NCBI RefSeq assembly: GCF_005886535.1
Contig: NZ_PNDS01000001.1
Span: forward strand, 1-64,000
Source: Pseudoalteromonas sp. S2755
GTDB lineage: Bacteria; Pseudomonadota; Gammaproteobacteria; Enterobacterales; Alteromonadaceae
DNA: 64,000 bases
Reading direction: 5' to 3'
Shown here: in pieces, positions 1 to 9,039 of the stretch
How the letters are laid out: each line of letters begins with the position of its first letter
How positions within the stretch are numbered: the first letter of the stretch is position 1
Translations under genes and position numbers: made by a program
The notes under the pieces: generated by a model
What the model was told of the DNA's origin: nothing
The model's database searches: none
The model's input: only the letters and a program-made list of their open reading frames with translations

Positions 1-19
1 CCAACTGAACTACCACTCC
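1..19 (-). tRNA. tRNA-Asp, 5' end only (cut by window edge)
   Basis: The reverse complement of these bases, GGAGTGGTAGTTCAGTTGG, matches the acceptor stem and D-arm start of bacterial tRNA-Asp. The rest of the tRNA lies outside the window, so the anticodon cannot be checked. Context supports the call: in Escherichia coli dnaQ is followed by the tRNA-Asp gene aspV, and here dnaQ lies upstream on the same strand with one gene between them. Confidence 0.72.
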
Positions 20-129
20 GCGTCATATTCTTGCAGTGTTTGCTGTAAGGTGTGCTCCCTGACAGCGGCGTGAATAATACGAATGACCCCCTCATGAGTC
101 AACCGTTTTTTGAAAAAAAACCGTGTTTT

Positions 130-1500
130 TTAGTTATCTTTCATTGAAAGGTTCAAAATATCACCTGATTTATCATTTTTTGAACCATTACCTGCTGCGT
201 TATTTTCAGATGGCCCTAAATCATCAAGATCAATGACTTCTTCGGTTTTCTTAAATGGGTTTTTTAACATTGGTACTTTTAACTTAATTGGTTTTTTTTG
301 CACAAAAATGCGAATAACTAACCCACCAAGCAATAATACAACTAAGTTACCAGCAACAATAATACTGACTAATAGGGCTGTGCTTATAGTCGGCTCTGGT
401 TCTGGAGCGGGTTGTTTCGCTGCTGGTAACGCAGCGGCTTCCAACTCAGGCACTTTTTCAATGGGCCTTTCAATTTCAAAGTTATAGTTTGGCAGCGTAG
501 CCATAAACTCACGGCCATTGATATTTTCACCAAATGCAGAGATTTCAATGCTATAACGACCCCAGTCATAATTCTTGATTGGTAGCTGACGATAAAGTCG
601 CTCTTCTGCATCTAAAGTAAACATCTGCTCTTCACCATTGGGGTAAAAGATTTTACCTTGTAACAAGATAGTTTCTGGCTTTACAACCGTGTCGTCTAAC
701 GTGATAGTAAGACCATGTTCAAGCTCGTTTTCGCCCGCAAGCATCAATTCAAAGTTGAATGGCGGCTCAGCAATAACAATGGGAGATTTAATCACTCTTC
801 TTTTTAGAATGGGCGTTTCAATGAAAAATTCTGGCTGCCACTCCCCTGCTGGAAAATTTAATTTAAACTCACCAGTAAAAATTCCATCCAAGGGCCTTTC
901 ATCAAACTCGCGACCATCATCTTTAAAGTCGGTCACGCTTTGCGTACCTGCACCAAAGTTGGCATATTCATCGTTATTGGTACTAGAGAACTCTACATAC
1001 AAAGTCACGACATCCCGAAAGTAACCTACCTCTATCGGTTTGCCATCATTGGTCACACGACCTGTTACCTTCAATACTTCACCACGGAACAATAACGGAG
1101 GCAAAGCTTCAACTTCGAGCTCAATGTCACCCAATACCATAATGCGGCTGTTTTTTTGGATCTGTCCGATAACTTGCCAAGGGCCTGGCGTCGGGTTTTT
1201 TAGAATGATCAAGTCATAGCTGACTTCGTCGTACCATTGCAGCGCATCATTATCTAGCGAACTGGTCGCATAATATTTACTGCCATCAGGCTTCACAAGT
1301 ACCACGGCAGGCGTGCCAGGTGCGCGAAAAAACAGTAAAGTAATCTCTTCAATATTATAATCAATGCGAAAACGGTTATCTAAAAGAGGGATTTCATTTA
1401 CCTTGCCGTCCCGCTGTAACATCGTTATCTGTGGTGTTTGAGCGCCAACAATCGTACTTACTAGCAGTACAAACCCCAAGATAAGCTGTTTTAGATTCAT
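130..1500 (-). CDS. TIGR03503-type membrane-anchored periplasmic protein
   Basis: A 456-residue protein with an N-terminal signal peptide (about residues 1-20, ending in VGA), a long beta-rich extracytoplasmic region, a proline/glutamate-rich linker and one C-terminal membrane segment (about residues 373-400). A basic then acidic cytoplasmic tail follows. This architecture, and the position beside dnaQ, match the TIGR03503 family of Alteromonadales and Vibrionales, whose function is unknown. The large domain carries fragments such as DDGREFDERPLDGIFTGEF, which resemble the choice-of-anchor beta-sandwich folds of surface proteins. It lies between dnaQ and tRNA-Asp on the same strand, 98 bases after dnaQ. 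The family call is confident; no role can be given. Confidence 0.75.
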   Translation of the reverse strand: MNLKQLILGFVLLVSTIVGAQTPQITMLQRDGKVNEIPLLDNRFRIDYNIEEITLLFFRAPGTPAVVLVKPDGSKYYATSSLDNDALQWYDEVSYDLIILKNPTPGPWQVIGQIQKNSRIMVLGDIELEVEALPPLLFRGEVLKVTGRVTNDGKPIEVGYFRDVVTLYVEFSSTNNDEYANFGAGTQSVTDFKDDGREFDERPLDGIFTGEFKLNFPAGEWQPEFFIETPILKRRVIKSPIVIAEPPFNFELMLAGENELEHGLTITLDDTVVKPETILLQGKIFYPNGEEQMFTLDAEERLYRQLPIKNYDWGRYSIEISAFGENINGREFMATLPNYNFEIERPIEKVPELEAAALPAAKQPAPEPEPTISTALLVSIIVAGNLVVLLLGGLVIRIFVQKKPIKLKVPMLKNPFKKTEEVIDLDDLGPSENNAAGNGSKNDKSGDILNLSMKDN

Positions 1501-1598
1501 GCATTAACCCTACGTTGCCTTGATGGCCTGAGTGATCTTTTTGGGATAAAGCCCTTAGTTAAGCATCTACCCCATCCCAACGATACCGATTGTATTCA

Positions 1599-2309
1599 TT
1601 ATTGTTGCCACAAGCTTTGTCCACAAGCTTTGTTTACAAGCTCTAAACGTTCTGTATGTGCTTGTTCTTCATCGGCAGAAGCACGTAAAACTTTAAGTGC
1701 AGGGCGATTACTGTCTAAACGAATAATGCCACCGCCTGAGCTAGCCTGCTCACCTTTATTTTGGTTCGCCAAATTGAGCTTTTTTTGGCCTCCCGTCATC
1801 GACAGGTAAACATCAGCAAGGATCTCGGAATCCAGCAAAGCGCCGTGCAACGTACGCTTTGAGTTATCGATATCATAGCGACGGCACAGTGCATCTAGAC
1901 TGTTCTTCTGGCCTGGATGAAGATCCCTTGCCATCACCAAGGTATCTAGCACTTGGCAATAGTCATGGGTCGCCGGAAAGCCTTGATTTAGCTTAGCAAA
2001 CTCGTGATCCATAAAGCCGACGTCGAACGGCGCGTTATGAATGACAAGCTCAGCTCCTTTAATATAGTCAAAAAACTCTTGCGCAATTTGATGAAAAAAA
2101 GGTTTATCGCGTAAAAATTCATTGGTGATACCGTGAACATCAATGGCTTCTTCTTCAATATCACGTTGAGGGTTGATATATACGTGGAAGTTATTCCCCG
2201 TTAGTCTGCGATTGACTAGCTCAACACAACCAATTTCAATGATCCTGTGCCCTGCTTTAGGATCAATACCTGTGGTTTCTGTATCCAGTACTATTTGCCG
2301 TGTGTGCAT
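1599..2309 (-). CDS. dnaQ: DNA polymerase III epsilon subunit (3'-5' proofreading exonuclease)
   Basis: This is the proofreading subunit of the replicative polymerase, which removes mismatched 3' nucleotides while bound to the alpha subunit. The DEDDh exonuclease motifs are all visible: ExoI LDTETTG near the N-terminus (about residues 8-14), Exo[15 protein letters not shown] in the middle, and Exo[18 protein letters not shown] with its histidine and aspartate. The 236-residue length matches the 243-residue E. coli protein, and a flexible Q/G-rich stretch precedes the C-terminal alpha-binding segment. It is divergent from rnhA with 69 bases between the start codons, the same arrangement as in E. 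coli where the two promoters overlap. Confidence 0.97.
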   Translation of the reverse strand: MHTRQIVLDTETTGIDPKAGHRIIEIGCVELVNRRLTGNNFHVYINPQRDIEEEAIDVHGITNEFLRDKPFFHQIAQEFFDYIKGAELVIHNAPFDVGFMDHEFAKLNQGFPATHDYCQVLDTLVMARDLHPGQKNSLDALCRRYDIDNSKRTLHGALLDSEILADVYLSMTGGQKKLNLANQNKGEQASSGGGIIRLDSNRPALKVLRASADEEQAHTERLELVNKACGQSLWQQ

Positions 2310-2378
2310 ATCGTTGCCCGCTTAACTTTGCTATTATTTTGCCCTATTCGCACATTTTACATAAAAATAGGCAATTCA

Positions 2379-2849
2379 GTGCAAAAAACCGTAGAGATTT
2401 ATACCGATGGCTCGTGTTTAGGTAACCCAGGTCCAGGTGGTTATGGTGTTTACCTTTCCTATCAAGGACATGAAAAAGAAATGAGTGCAGGGTATAAGCT
2501 CACAACCAATAACAGAATGGAAATGCTTGCAGCCATTGTTGCACTCGAAACATTAAAGCGTCCCTGCGATATTATTCTGTATACCGACAGCCAATATGTT
2601 AAGCAAGGCATTGAGTCTTGGCTTGAAAATTGGAAAAAACGCAATTGGAAAACCGCAGCCAAGCAACCGGTAAAAAATGTCGATTTATGGCAAAGACTGG
2701 ACGCTGCCACCAGCCGACATACGATCCAATGGCGCTGGGTAAAAGGCCACGCTGGAAATAAATACAATGAGCTTGTCGATGATTTAGCGCGAGAAGCGGC
2801 TTCAGGTTCAAACCTACTTGTAGATGAAGGCTACGAAGCCGGTATTTAA
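2379..2849 (+). CDS. rnhA: Ribonuclease HI
   Basis: This enzyme cleaves the RNA strand of RNA-DNA hybrids, for example in primers and R-loops. I set the start at the GTG at 2379, giving 156 residues, close to the 155 of E. coli RNase HI. An upstream in-frame ATG at 2247 would add 44 residues and run into dnaQ, so it is unlikely. The catalytic DEDD set is visible: D10 in IYTDGS, the glutamate in NNRMEM, the aspartate in YTDSQYV, and the aspartate in [12 protein letters not shown]. It is divergently paired with dnaQ, as in enterobacteria. Confidence 0.96.
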   Translation: MQKTVEIYTDGSCLGNPGPGGYGVYLSYQGHEKEMSAGYKLTTNNRMEMLAAIVALETLKRPCDIILYTDSQYVKQGIESWLENWKKRNWKTAAKQPVKNVDLWQRLDAATSRHTIQWRWVKGHAGNKYNELVDDLAREAASGSNLLVDEGYEAGI

Positions 2850-2910
2850 TACGCCTCTAGGAACAGTGTTCCTGTACCTACTCCATCAATGGTTACCTTA
2901 AGTCACAAAG

Positions 2911-3660
2911 CTAATCTTTATCTTGGCAGGTTTGCCTGAGCCCAGCTCCTTTCACAGCGGGTGTCCACTTAGGCTTTACATGCCACTTGGGTTTGATTGG
3001 AGTGAGCGGCATCACCCGCTTTCTTGCCACCAACATATACACGCTTCCCATCGGCTTTAAGTAATGACGACAAAAGCGGCGCCATGGCGCAAAACGAGAA
3101 AGCCTCGAGCCTCGCGCTAAAGACGCATAGATAAAGCGCTCGTCACCAACAATCTCAAACCCGAGTAAATCTAGCCAATCCTTCACCCGCGATGGAGTAA
3201 AGAAGCGCCCTGACCAAGGGAGTTTTTCTTTACTAAAGGGAAGCATTTGTGCCACGCCACATAAACTAAACGGATTAAAACCTGAGATCACAATATAACC
3301 ACCGGGAATAAGCGTGCGATGGGCTTCGCGTAGAATATGATGCGGATCAGAGTGATATTCTAAACACTGGCTTAAAATACAAGCATCGACTGAGTTTTCG
3401 TAAAAAGGTAGCTCGTCAATTTCAGCAAACACCCCGACATGCTTGCCTTGCGGGGCAACACAAACTTGATGCTTAATCGGGCTGGCAGAGGTATTCATTT
3501 GACCGCTCAAACAGCCGAGTTTTAGCATGTGGTAACCAAACATTCTTGGTAGCCATTCATCCAGTCGTTTTTGGATCCCTACTTTTAAATATTCACCGTG
3601 AGGAAAGTCTTGCCACTCATCGGGTTTGGGTCCTTGTAGAAAACTTAACGCTGGTTTCAT
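2911..3660 (-). CDS. YafS-like class I SAM-dependent methyltransferase
   Basis: A 249-residue protein with the core of a Methyltransf_11 domain: FAEIDELPFYENSVDACILS corresponds to motifs II-III, and LREAHRTLIPGGYIVISG to the post-motif hairpin. Motif I is weak (MLKLGCLSGQ in place of the usual acidic-x-G-x-G-x-G), so cofactor binding may be atypical. The gene lies between gloB (divergent, 52 bases away) and rnhA, exactly the position of yafS in E. coli. The family has no established substrate. The C-terminus is rich in lysine and tryptophan (KPKWHVKPKWTP). Confidence 0.8.
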   Translation of the reverse strand: MKPALSFLQGPKPDEWQDFPHGEYLKVGIQKRLDEWLPRMFGYHMLKLGCLSGQMNTSASPIKHQVCVAPQGKHVGVFAEIDELPFYENSVDACILSQCLEYHSDPHHILREAHRTLIPGGYIVISGFNPFSLCGVAQMLPFSKEKLPWSGRFFTPSRVKDWLDLLGFEIVGDERFIYASLARGSRLSRFAPWRRFCRHYLKPMGSVYMLVARKRVMPLTPIKPKWHVKPKWTPAVKGAGLRQTCQDKD

Positions 3661-3712
3661 TTACTAAGCTCGTTATACTGGTGTTATTAATCACTTTATA
3701 GAGCATTGCGTT

Positions 3713-4480
3713 ATGGTGCAAGTCGATGCAATCAAAGCATTTGATGACAATTATATCTGGCTGATAAAAGACCCTCTAAGTTCAAACTGTTGGGTGGTTG
3801 ACCCCGGTGATGAACAACCTGTTTTAGATTACCTCGCCAAATTTGATTTAACACTGCAAGGCATATTAGTCACCCATCATCATTGGGATCATACCGATGG
3901 TATTGCCCCGCTTTTATCACATTTTCCTAGCTTAACTGTGTACGGGCCTAAAGATGGTAAATATAAAGGCATTACTCATGGCCTTAGTGAACACGATACG
4001 ATCACACTTTTCGATACCACGCTGAACATTATTGCCACCCCAGGCCACACGTTAGACCATATCTGTTACGTTAATGATGAACTGGCTTTTACTGGTGATA
4101 CGTTATTCAATGCAGGTTGTGGCAGGCTTTTTGAGGGAACACCTAGCCAAATGTGGCACTCCTTTGAAAAGCTACTCACACTACCTGACACATGCAAAGT
4201 GTATTGCACGCACGAGTATACGCTCGCGAACCTTGCTTTTGCTGAGGCTGTTGAGCCCACTAACCAAGCACTGATCCAGTATCACCAACAAGCAAAGTCA
4301 TTACGTGCCAGTAACGAGCGCACAGTACCTACAACAATTAAACAACAAAAAGCAATCAATCCTTTTGTACGTGCCGCGAATGAAACCATCCTCACCCATG
4401 TTCCACCACAATTTATCACGTCAGAAAATACACCAGAAGCTCGCTTTGGTGCACTGAGAAAATGGAAAGATAACTTCTAA
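3713..4480 (+). CDS. gloB: Hydroxyacylglutathione hydrolase (glyoxalase II)
   Basis: This is the second step of methylglyoxal detoxification: it hydrolyses S-lactoylglutathione to lactate and glutathione. The 255-residue protein has the metallo-beta-lactamase metal site THHHWDHTDG (about residues 53-62), then GHTLDHICYV, FTGDTLFNAGCGRLFEGT and the C-terminal THEYTLANLAFA helix that contacts glutathione. It ends with the short HAGH C-terminal domain (PEARFGALRKWKD). Length and neighbours (methyltransferase, rnhA, mltD) match the conserved locus. Confidence 0.96.
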   Translation: MVQVDAIKAFDDNYIWLIKDPLSSNCWVVDPGDEQPVLDYLAKFDLTLQGILVTHHHWDHTDGIAPLLSHFPSLTVYGPKDGKYKGITHGLSEHDTITLFDTTLNIIATPGHTLDHICYVNDELAFTGDTLFNAGCGRLFEGTPSQMWHSFEKLLTLPDTCKVYCTHEYTLANLAFAEAVEPTNQALIQYHQQAKSLRASNERTVPTTIKQQKAINPFVRAANETILTHVPPQFITSENTPEARFGALRKWKDNF

Positions 4481-4482
4481 AA

Positions 4483-4553
4483 TATTCAATAGTGACCTAA
4501 TGTAACGCCAAAATGACACTTTTTTGGCGCACTTACATGGAAAGTATTGAATA
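4483..4553. repeat. 71-base imperfect palindromic element between gloB and mltD
   Basis: Nested inverted repeats span the gap. The outer arms TATTCAATA (4483-4491) and TATTGAATA (4545-4553) are perfect complements. The inner arms TGTAACGCCAAAA (4501-4513) and TTTTGGCG plus TTACA (4522-4537) pair with a 3-base bulge around an 8-base loop. There is no T-tract, so it is not a simple terminator. It could be an mRNA 3' structure, a protein-binding palindrome or a small palindromic repeat. Confidence 0.6.
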
Positions 4554-4653
4554 AGTTATCCATTTTCTTAGCAAAACCGCCAAAGATGAGCAAATCTAAC
4601 GATTTTTAGGAAGTCGAAATAAAATAATAAAGAAGCTTTAAATGCTGATACAA

Positions 4654-4677
4654 ACTCGGTAATATTGCCGAGTTTTT
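4654..4677 (+). terminator. Rho-independent terminator-like hairpin upstream of mltD
   Basis: ACTCGG (4654-4659) pairs with CCGAGT (4668-4673) around an 8-base loop, followed by TTTTT. It lies 30 bases before the mltD start, so it may end gloB transcripts or attenuate mltD. Confidence 0.6.
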
Positions 4678-4706
4678 GTCCGAACCCCAAGCAAAAGAAC
4701 GCATTT

Positions 4707-6281
4707 ATGAAAAAGCTCGCCTTTATTATTGCATCAACAGCAATATTAAGTGGTTGTGAAATCACACAAGAAACCCCATTGGAAGCTGCAACTGAACAAG
4801 TGAAGCAGGCCAACTTAGATCACGCGAGCCCTTATGATATCTCTCAAACACTCAGCACCTCATGGCAAGACGAAGATGAAGAGGCTGTGCCTGTATTTGA
4901 CGATGTATGGGAGCGGATCCGTTATCAGTTATCTATCGAAGTACCGCAAAATAGACCTGTGGTCGCCGAACGTAATTACTATCAACGTCACCAAGCCTAT
5001 TTAGACCGTATTGCAAAACGTGCAGAGCCTTACCTCTACTACATTGTTGAAGAGGTAGAAAAGCGCAATATGCCTGTTGAGATCGCGTTATTACCTATTG
5101 TGGAAAGCGCATTCGATCCCTTTGGCTATTCACACCGCACCGCTTCAGGTATTTGGCAATTTATGCCTCAAACAGGTGAACGCTTCAACCTCAAACAAAA
5201 TTGGTGGTATGACGGCCGTCGCGATATTGTTGCATCAACGCAAGCGGCACTTGATTACCTCACCTATCTCCATAAAACGCTGGAAGGCGACTGGTTAAAC
5301 GCAATTGCTGCTTATAATTCAGGTGAAGGTCGATTGCTCAGAGCAATCCGAAAAAATCGTAAAAAGCATTTGCCCACCGACTTTTGGTCTCTCGATTTAC
5401 CTCGCGAGACCACTGCGTATGTTCCTAAATTACTTGCTTTGTCCGACCTATTAAAACGCTCAGATGAGTTTAAGGTCACGTGGCAACCTATCATCAATGC
5501 CCAAGTAGTTGATACTGTTGAAGTCGGATCACAAATTGATTTAGCGCTTGCCGCTGAGATGACTGATATTTCTTTAACTGAACTCTATCGCCTCAATCCA
5601 GGTTTTAACCGTTGGGCCACCGATCCAGATGGTCCACACCAGTTATTATTACCTATGGAAAAGGTTGACACTTTTCAAGAGAAATTAGCTAAAACAGAAG
5701 TAAAAGATAGGCTGCGTTGGCAATATTATACAGTGCAAAAAGGAGATAGCCTGTCGGTCGTTGCGACTAAATTTAATACTAGTATCGGCGCCATTCGCTC
5801 ACTCAATAGCATCGATGGCAATATGATCCGTGTTGGCCAGAAGCTATTGGTGCCACTCAGTGATGGCGAATTGCAAAGTGAGCATTTACCACCAGAGGTG
5901 CGCCTTGCCGCCAACAAAGTGACCAAGAAAAAGCTCAGCCACACGGTAAAGTCAGGCGATACATTGTGGGATATCAGCCGCGAATATGATGTTACCGTTA
6001 AGCAATTAGCTAGCTGGAATAAGTTAAAAACCAATGCGGTTTTACGCCTTGGACAAAAGCTTACCGTCTTTAAAGATGAAAAGGCAGCGACTCAAACCGT
6101 CCTCGTCAACACCGAGCGCACAATCACTTACAAAGTGCGTAAAGGCGACTCATTAGCACGAATCGCCACTAAATTTAACGTTAGCGTGAATGAAATCGTC
6201 AAATGGAACAACCTGACTGGACAGAAGTATCTCCAGCCAGGTCAAAAGTTAAAACTGAAAGTTCAGACGAAACGTGTTTAG
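4707..6281 (+). CDS. mltD: Membrane-bound lytic murein transglycosylase D
   Basis: An outer-membrane lipoprotein that cleaves the glycan strands of peptidoglycan, forming 1,6-anhydromuramic acid. I chose the ATG at 4707 because it opens a lipoprotein signal with lipobox LSGC (Cys17); the frame stays open 42 bases upstream. The 524-residue protein has an SLT domain with the catalytic glutamate in LPIVESAFDP, then GIWQFMPQTG and IAAYNSGEGR. Three LysM repeats follow, starting at YYTVQKGDSLS, LSHTVKSGDTLWD and ITYKVRKGDSLAR, in about the last 190 residues. Three repeats is one or two more than in E. coli MltD. It is followed by a strong bidirectional terminator. Confidence 0.95.
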   Translation: MKKLAFIIASTAILSGCEITQETPLEAATEQVKQANLDHASPYDISQTLSTSWQDEDEEAVPVFDDVWERIRYQLSIEVPQNRPVVAERNYYQRHQAYLDRIAKRAEPYLYYIVEEVEKRNMPVEIALLPIVESAFDPFGYSHRTASGIWQFMPQTGERFNLKQNWWYDGRRDIVASTQAALDYLTYLHKTLEGDWLNAIAAYNSGEGRLLRAIRKNRKKHLPTDFWSLDLPRETTAYVPKLLALSDLLKRSDEFKVTWQPIINAQVVDTVEVGSQIDLALAAEMTDISLTELYRLNPGFNRWATDPDGPHQLLLPMEKVDTFQEKLAKTEVKDRLRWQYYTVQKGDSLSVVATKFNTSIGAIRSLNSIDGNMIRVGQKLLVPLSDGELQSEHLPPEVRLAANKVTKKKLSHTVKSGDTLWDISREYDVTVKQLASWNKLKTNAVLRLGQKLTVFKDEKAATQTVLVNTERTITYKVRKGDSLARIATKFNVSVNEIVKWNNLTGQKYLQPGQKLKLKVQTKRV

Positions 6282-6305
6282 CGCTAAGACAGCGAGTTTA
6301 AAAAT

Positions 6306-6339
6306 AAAAATCCAATATCCGTGATGATATTGGATTTTT
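6306..6339. terminator. Bidirectional terminator between mltD and yqcA
   Basis: AAAAATCCAATATC (6306-6319) pairs perfectly with GATATTGGATTTTT (6326-6339) around a 6-base loop. T-tracts occur on both strands, and it sits between convergent mltD and yqcA. Confidence 0.85.
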
Positions 6340-6357
6340 ATATATTGAAGATAAAAC

Positions 6358-6801
6358 CTAAAGGTTTTTTGCCAATGCTTGAAGCCAAGGCTCAGCAGGC
6401 TCCCAAGGCTCAAAATATTCACAGGCATCGATGTCTAAGCGCGGTTGTGCCCGAGTGGCGTTCAACTCTTCAATCAGGGCATCAATTTGTTTTCCTGCAC
6501 CACAAAAAGTATCGCCATAACTAGAGTCCCCCAATGCGACGACCGCTACTTTTTTGCCCGTTAGCATCGGAAATTCGCTTTGCATTTGCAAAAATAAAGG
6601 CAACAAGTTATCGGGAATATCACCAGAGCCGGTGGTAGATGAAATAAACAAAATGTTTTCAGCTTGCGTTACATCAGTGATGGAAGCTGGTTCAATAACA
6701 CTTGCCTCATGACCCGATTTATTCAAAAACTCAGCACTGTCATGTGCCAAGTTTTCAGCATTGCCGTACATACTTCCTACAAAAATGGAAACTTTTGCCA
6801 T
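6358..6801 (-). CDS. yqcA: Flavodoxin (YqcA/MioC type)
   Basis: A 147-residue single-domain flavodoxin carrying FMN for electron transfer. The N-terminal phosphate loop reads GSMYGNAEN. The isoalloxazine-contacting loops are SSTTGSGDIPDN and ALGDSSYGDTFCGAG. It is the last gene of the yqcC-truC-yqcA run: its ATG overlaps the truC stop (TAATG), so translation is probably coupled. The same three genes are adjacent in E. coli. An electron donor or a link to pseudouridine synthesis is not established. Confidence 0.92.
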   Translation of the reverse strand: MAKVSIFVGSMYGNAENLAHDSAEFLNKSGHEASVIEPASITDVTQAENILFISSTTGSGDIPDNLLPLFLQMQSEFPMLTGKKVAVVALGDSSYGDTFCGAGKQIDALIEELNATRAQPRLDIDACEYFEPWEPAEPWLQALAKNL

Positions 6802-7535
6802 TATTTATAATCCTTCTCGTTATCTGACCAACCGAGCTGAGCGAAGACAGCCAATGCTTCTTCCCCCAAATCCGCGGTAATTGAAATCGTCGTGTTGGTA
6901 TAAGGATGTACAAATTCCAATTTAGTTGCAAATAACATCAATCGACGTAAGCCAAAATGATCGACAAAAAAGTGGTTGTGTTTATTATCACCGTGATTAA
7001 CATCACCAATAATCGGATGTGCTAAATAGTTGAGGTGACGCCTGATTTGGTGTTTTCTACCCGTTTTAGGAAAGCACTCCACCAATGAGTAGCGGATACT
7101 TGGATACTTACCAAGAGGAATTGGCAAGCTACCCTGCAATAAACAATTTATCTGTGTTTGCGCCTCCTGCGGAGCTTTATCCTGACAGGCAAACTTATCA
7201 GCGATTTTATCGAGCTCTTCTTTGAGTGGTCTGTCGACGAATCTAGATTCAGGCGCAAACCCGCGAACAAGCGCTAAATAGCGTTTTTGAATATTACCGC
7301 TAATAAAGACTTCATTCATGTCTCGCGCGGCCTCAGAACTTAGCGCAAATAGCAGCACCCCAGATGTTGGTCTATCTAAACGGTGAACGGGGAAAACATG
7401 TTGACCAAGTTGATCACGCAGCATTTGCATCGCAAATTGTGTTTCTCGCTTATCCAAAAATGAGCGATGAACCAATAACCCTGACGGCTTATTTATCGCA
7501 ACATAATGCGCATCTTGATATAAAACCTCAAGCAT
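6801..7535 (-). CDS. truC: tRNA pseudouridine(65) synthase
   Basis: This RluA-family enzyme isomerises U65 in the T-stem of certain tRNAs. The 244-residue protein has the catalytic motif HRLDRPTSG with nucleophile Asp54, then the family loop GRKHQIRRHLNYLAHPIIGD. The length fits TruC (260 in E. coli). It overlaps both neighbours by one base (TAATG at each junction), consistent with a three-gene operon. RluA-family specificity is hard to read from motifs alone, and the yqcA-yqcC context decides the call. Confidence 0.93.
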   Translation of the reverse strand: MLEVLYQDAHYVAINKPSGLLVHRSFLDKRETQFAMQMLRDQLGQHVFPVHRLDRPTSGVLLFALSSEAARDMNEVFISGNIQKRYLALVRGFAPESRFVDRPLKEELDKIADKFACQDKAPQEAQTQINCLLQGSLPIPLGKYPSIRYSLVECFPKTGRKHQIRRHLNYLAHPIIGDVNHGDNKHNHFFVDHFGLRRLMLFATKLEFVHPYTNTTISITADLGEEALAVFAQLGWSDNEKDYK

Positions 7536-7852
7536 TACGCGCTCTTTGCAATTGTATTATCAAGGTTTTTTAAGCACTGGTGCACCGCATTAAAATAAAG
7601 GTGTTCACTCAGCACCATTTCAGCCATTGGCGCAATCGCCATATCTTCCGGTAATGCTTCATCACTTTCTACCATTGTTCGCATTTTGCCCAAGAATACA
7701 AATTGCAACCACTGCGCGAAGGTCATCGTATCGCAGCAAAATGGCTCTGTTGAGGTAAGTGCCTTAGCCGAAATTGGCTCATCTTGCCAAAGACCCGTTG
7801 CTTTTAAACAAGCCTCTAGTTCGTCTAACTGAATCAATAATTCCGAGTTCAT
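7535..7852 (-). CDS. yqcC: YqcC family protein (DUF446)
   Basis: A 105-residue mostly helical protein with the family features: N-terminal LIQLDELEACLKATGLW, the central PFCCDTMTFAQWLQFVFLGKM and a C-terminal helix. It is the first gene of the yqcC-truC-yqcA operon. The family has no proven function; its constant linkage to truC suggests a role tied to tRNA modification, but that is inference. Confidence 0.9.
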   Translation of the reverse strand: MNSELLIQLDELEACLKATGLWQDEPISAKALTSTEPFCCDTMTFAQWLQFVFLGKMRTMVESDEALPEDMAIAPMAEMVLSEHLYFNAVHQCLKNLDNTIAKSA

Positions 7853-8010
7853 CGGTTCTGTCTCTTTTTCAATTTTTTACATTATAGCAATTTGCATTAT
7901 TTAGGAGCTAGCCAATTCTCTCAAGCGCACCTTTTTCATAGGCTTATCAGCGCCCCCAAAAGTAGCTATAATTGCCGCTATTGAAAATATAAGTAACATA
8001 TAGAGCATTC

Positions 8011-9039
8011 ATGACAGCGCAAATTTCAACTTTAGGTGAATTACTAACAAACGCCGGTACCCAGTGGCGAGTCTATGATATGGGTCGACGTATCACAAAA
8101 ATAGATAAGAAGCAGTTTGCGCAAATCGAGAATACTCAAGCCCCTTATCCGTATCCGCTTGGTGGTCATGCCATCATGGCAATTCAATTTTGGGATAATG
8201 AGGCGACAGTTGATCCTTATGTTTGGTTTTTAAAATTTCCACTGGATGAGCAAAGCAAGCTCATTATCGCCAGCCGAGACCACTTTGCCTCCATGGTACT
8301 CGAAGCATTAGGTACACAACTCACGGGCGAAGCCGCTCAAGGGAAGCTCGATAACAACCCTTATGTCTTCACACCAAATGCGAACAAACTCGCTGCATTC
8401 AATGCGCTATTAAAGCGTGAACTTAATCGCCCAGCTTCTCAATATTACGAGCACGCCGAACTCTATTTTTCTGGCAAGCTTGGATTTGAACGCTGGCAAG
8501 AAATAGCGCTACAAGGAATTGCTGATTTTGCCCTACGTCTAGACCATGGTCATAACGCGAGCAACCTGCAACAGGCTTGGTCTGTTTTGCCAGCAGAAGT
8601 TAAAGCCCCATTAGCCGCAATGCTTGAGCACGTTACGGTCTCAACACCACAAACCGAAGACTTTTTAGCCGCTTTAACCCGCGCATGCAACGAGCAGAAT
8701 AAAGACGCCGTAGTCACCAATTTGCGTGCAATGTCGGGAAGTCACGCACTTGGTCTAATCGCACAAGCAGTAGACACCATTTTAGCATCCGAGTTGAGAT
8801 CAGATGCCGATTGCTTACTCACTATTGCAGGGCGTGCTTGGGAGACACTAACCGACCAGCAAAGGCTTTTTATCTATATGGAAAAAGCCGCTGAGAATAA
8901 TCAAATCAATGGACTTTTCAGCAGTATTTTCGCAGACTTAGTTGCAATACCTATGTTACGCCCACATGTTTTAGGGATTATTAGGGCAGAAAATCGCAGT
9001 GAAACTCTGTCTCGTGCAATTGGAAGGTTATTTTCTTAA
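8011..9039 (+). CDS. DUF3549 family protein
   Basis: A 342-residue soluble protein with no signal or membrane segment. The N-terminal ISTLGELLTNAGTQWRVYDMGRR is characteristic of DUF3549, found in Vibrio, Shewanella and Pseudoalteromonas. The C-terminal half is helical and repeat-like. It is followed with no gap by a DUF3301 gene, and the two are usually adjacent in this group. No catalytic motif is evident and the function is unknown. The start is preceded by only a poor ribosome binding site. Confidence 0.85.
   Translation: MTAQISTLGELLTNAGTQWRVYDMGRRITKIDKKQFAQIENTQAPYPYPLGGHAIMAIQFWDNEATVDPYVWFLKFPLDEQSKLIIASRDHFASMVLEALGTQLTGEAAQGKLDNNPYVFTPNANKLAAFNALLKRELNRPASQYYEHAELYFSGKLGFERWQEIALQGIADFALRLDHGHNASNLQQAWSVLPAEVKAPLAAMLEHVTVSTPQTEDFLAALTRACNEQNKDAVVTNLRAMSGSHALGLIAQAVDTILASELRSDADCLLTIAGRAWETLTDQQRLFIYMEKAAENNQINGLFSSIFADLVAIPMLRPHVLGIIRAENRSETLSRAIGRLFS

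Noticed and set aside
2247..2378. A 44-residue N-terminal extension of RNase HI
   Set aside because: It would overlap dnaQ and extend beyond the known 155-residue protein; the GTG at 2379 gives the right length and places the catalytic Asp at position 10.
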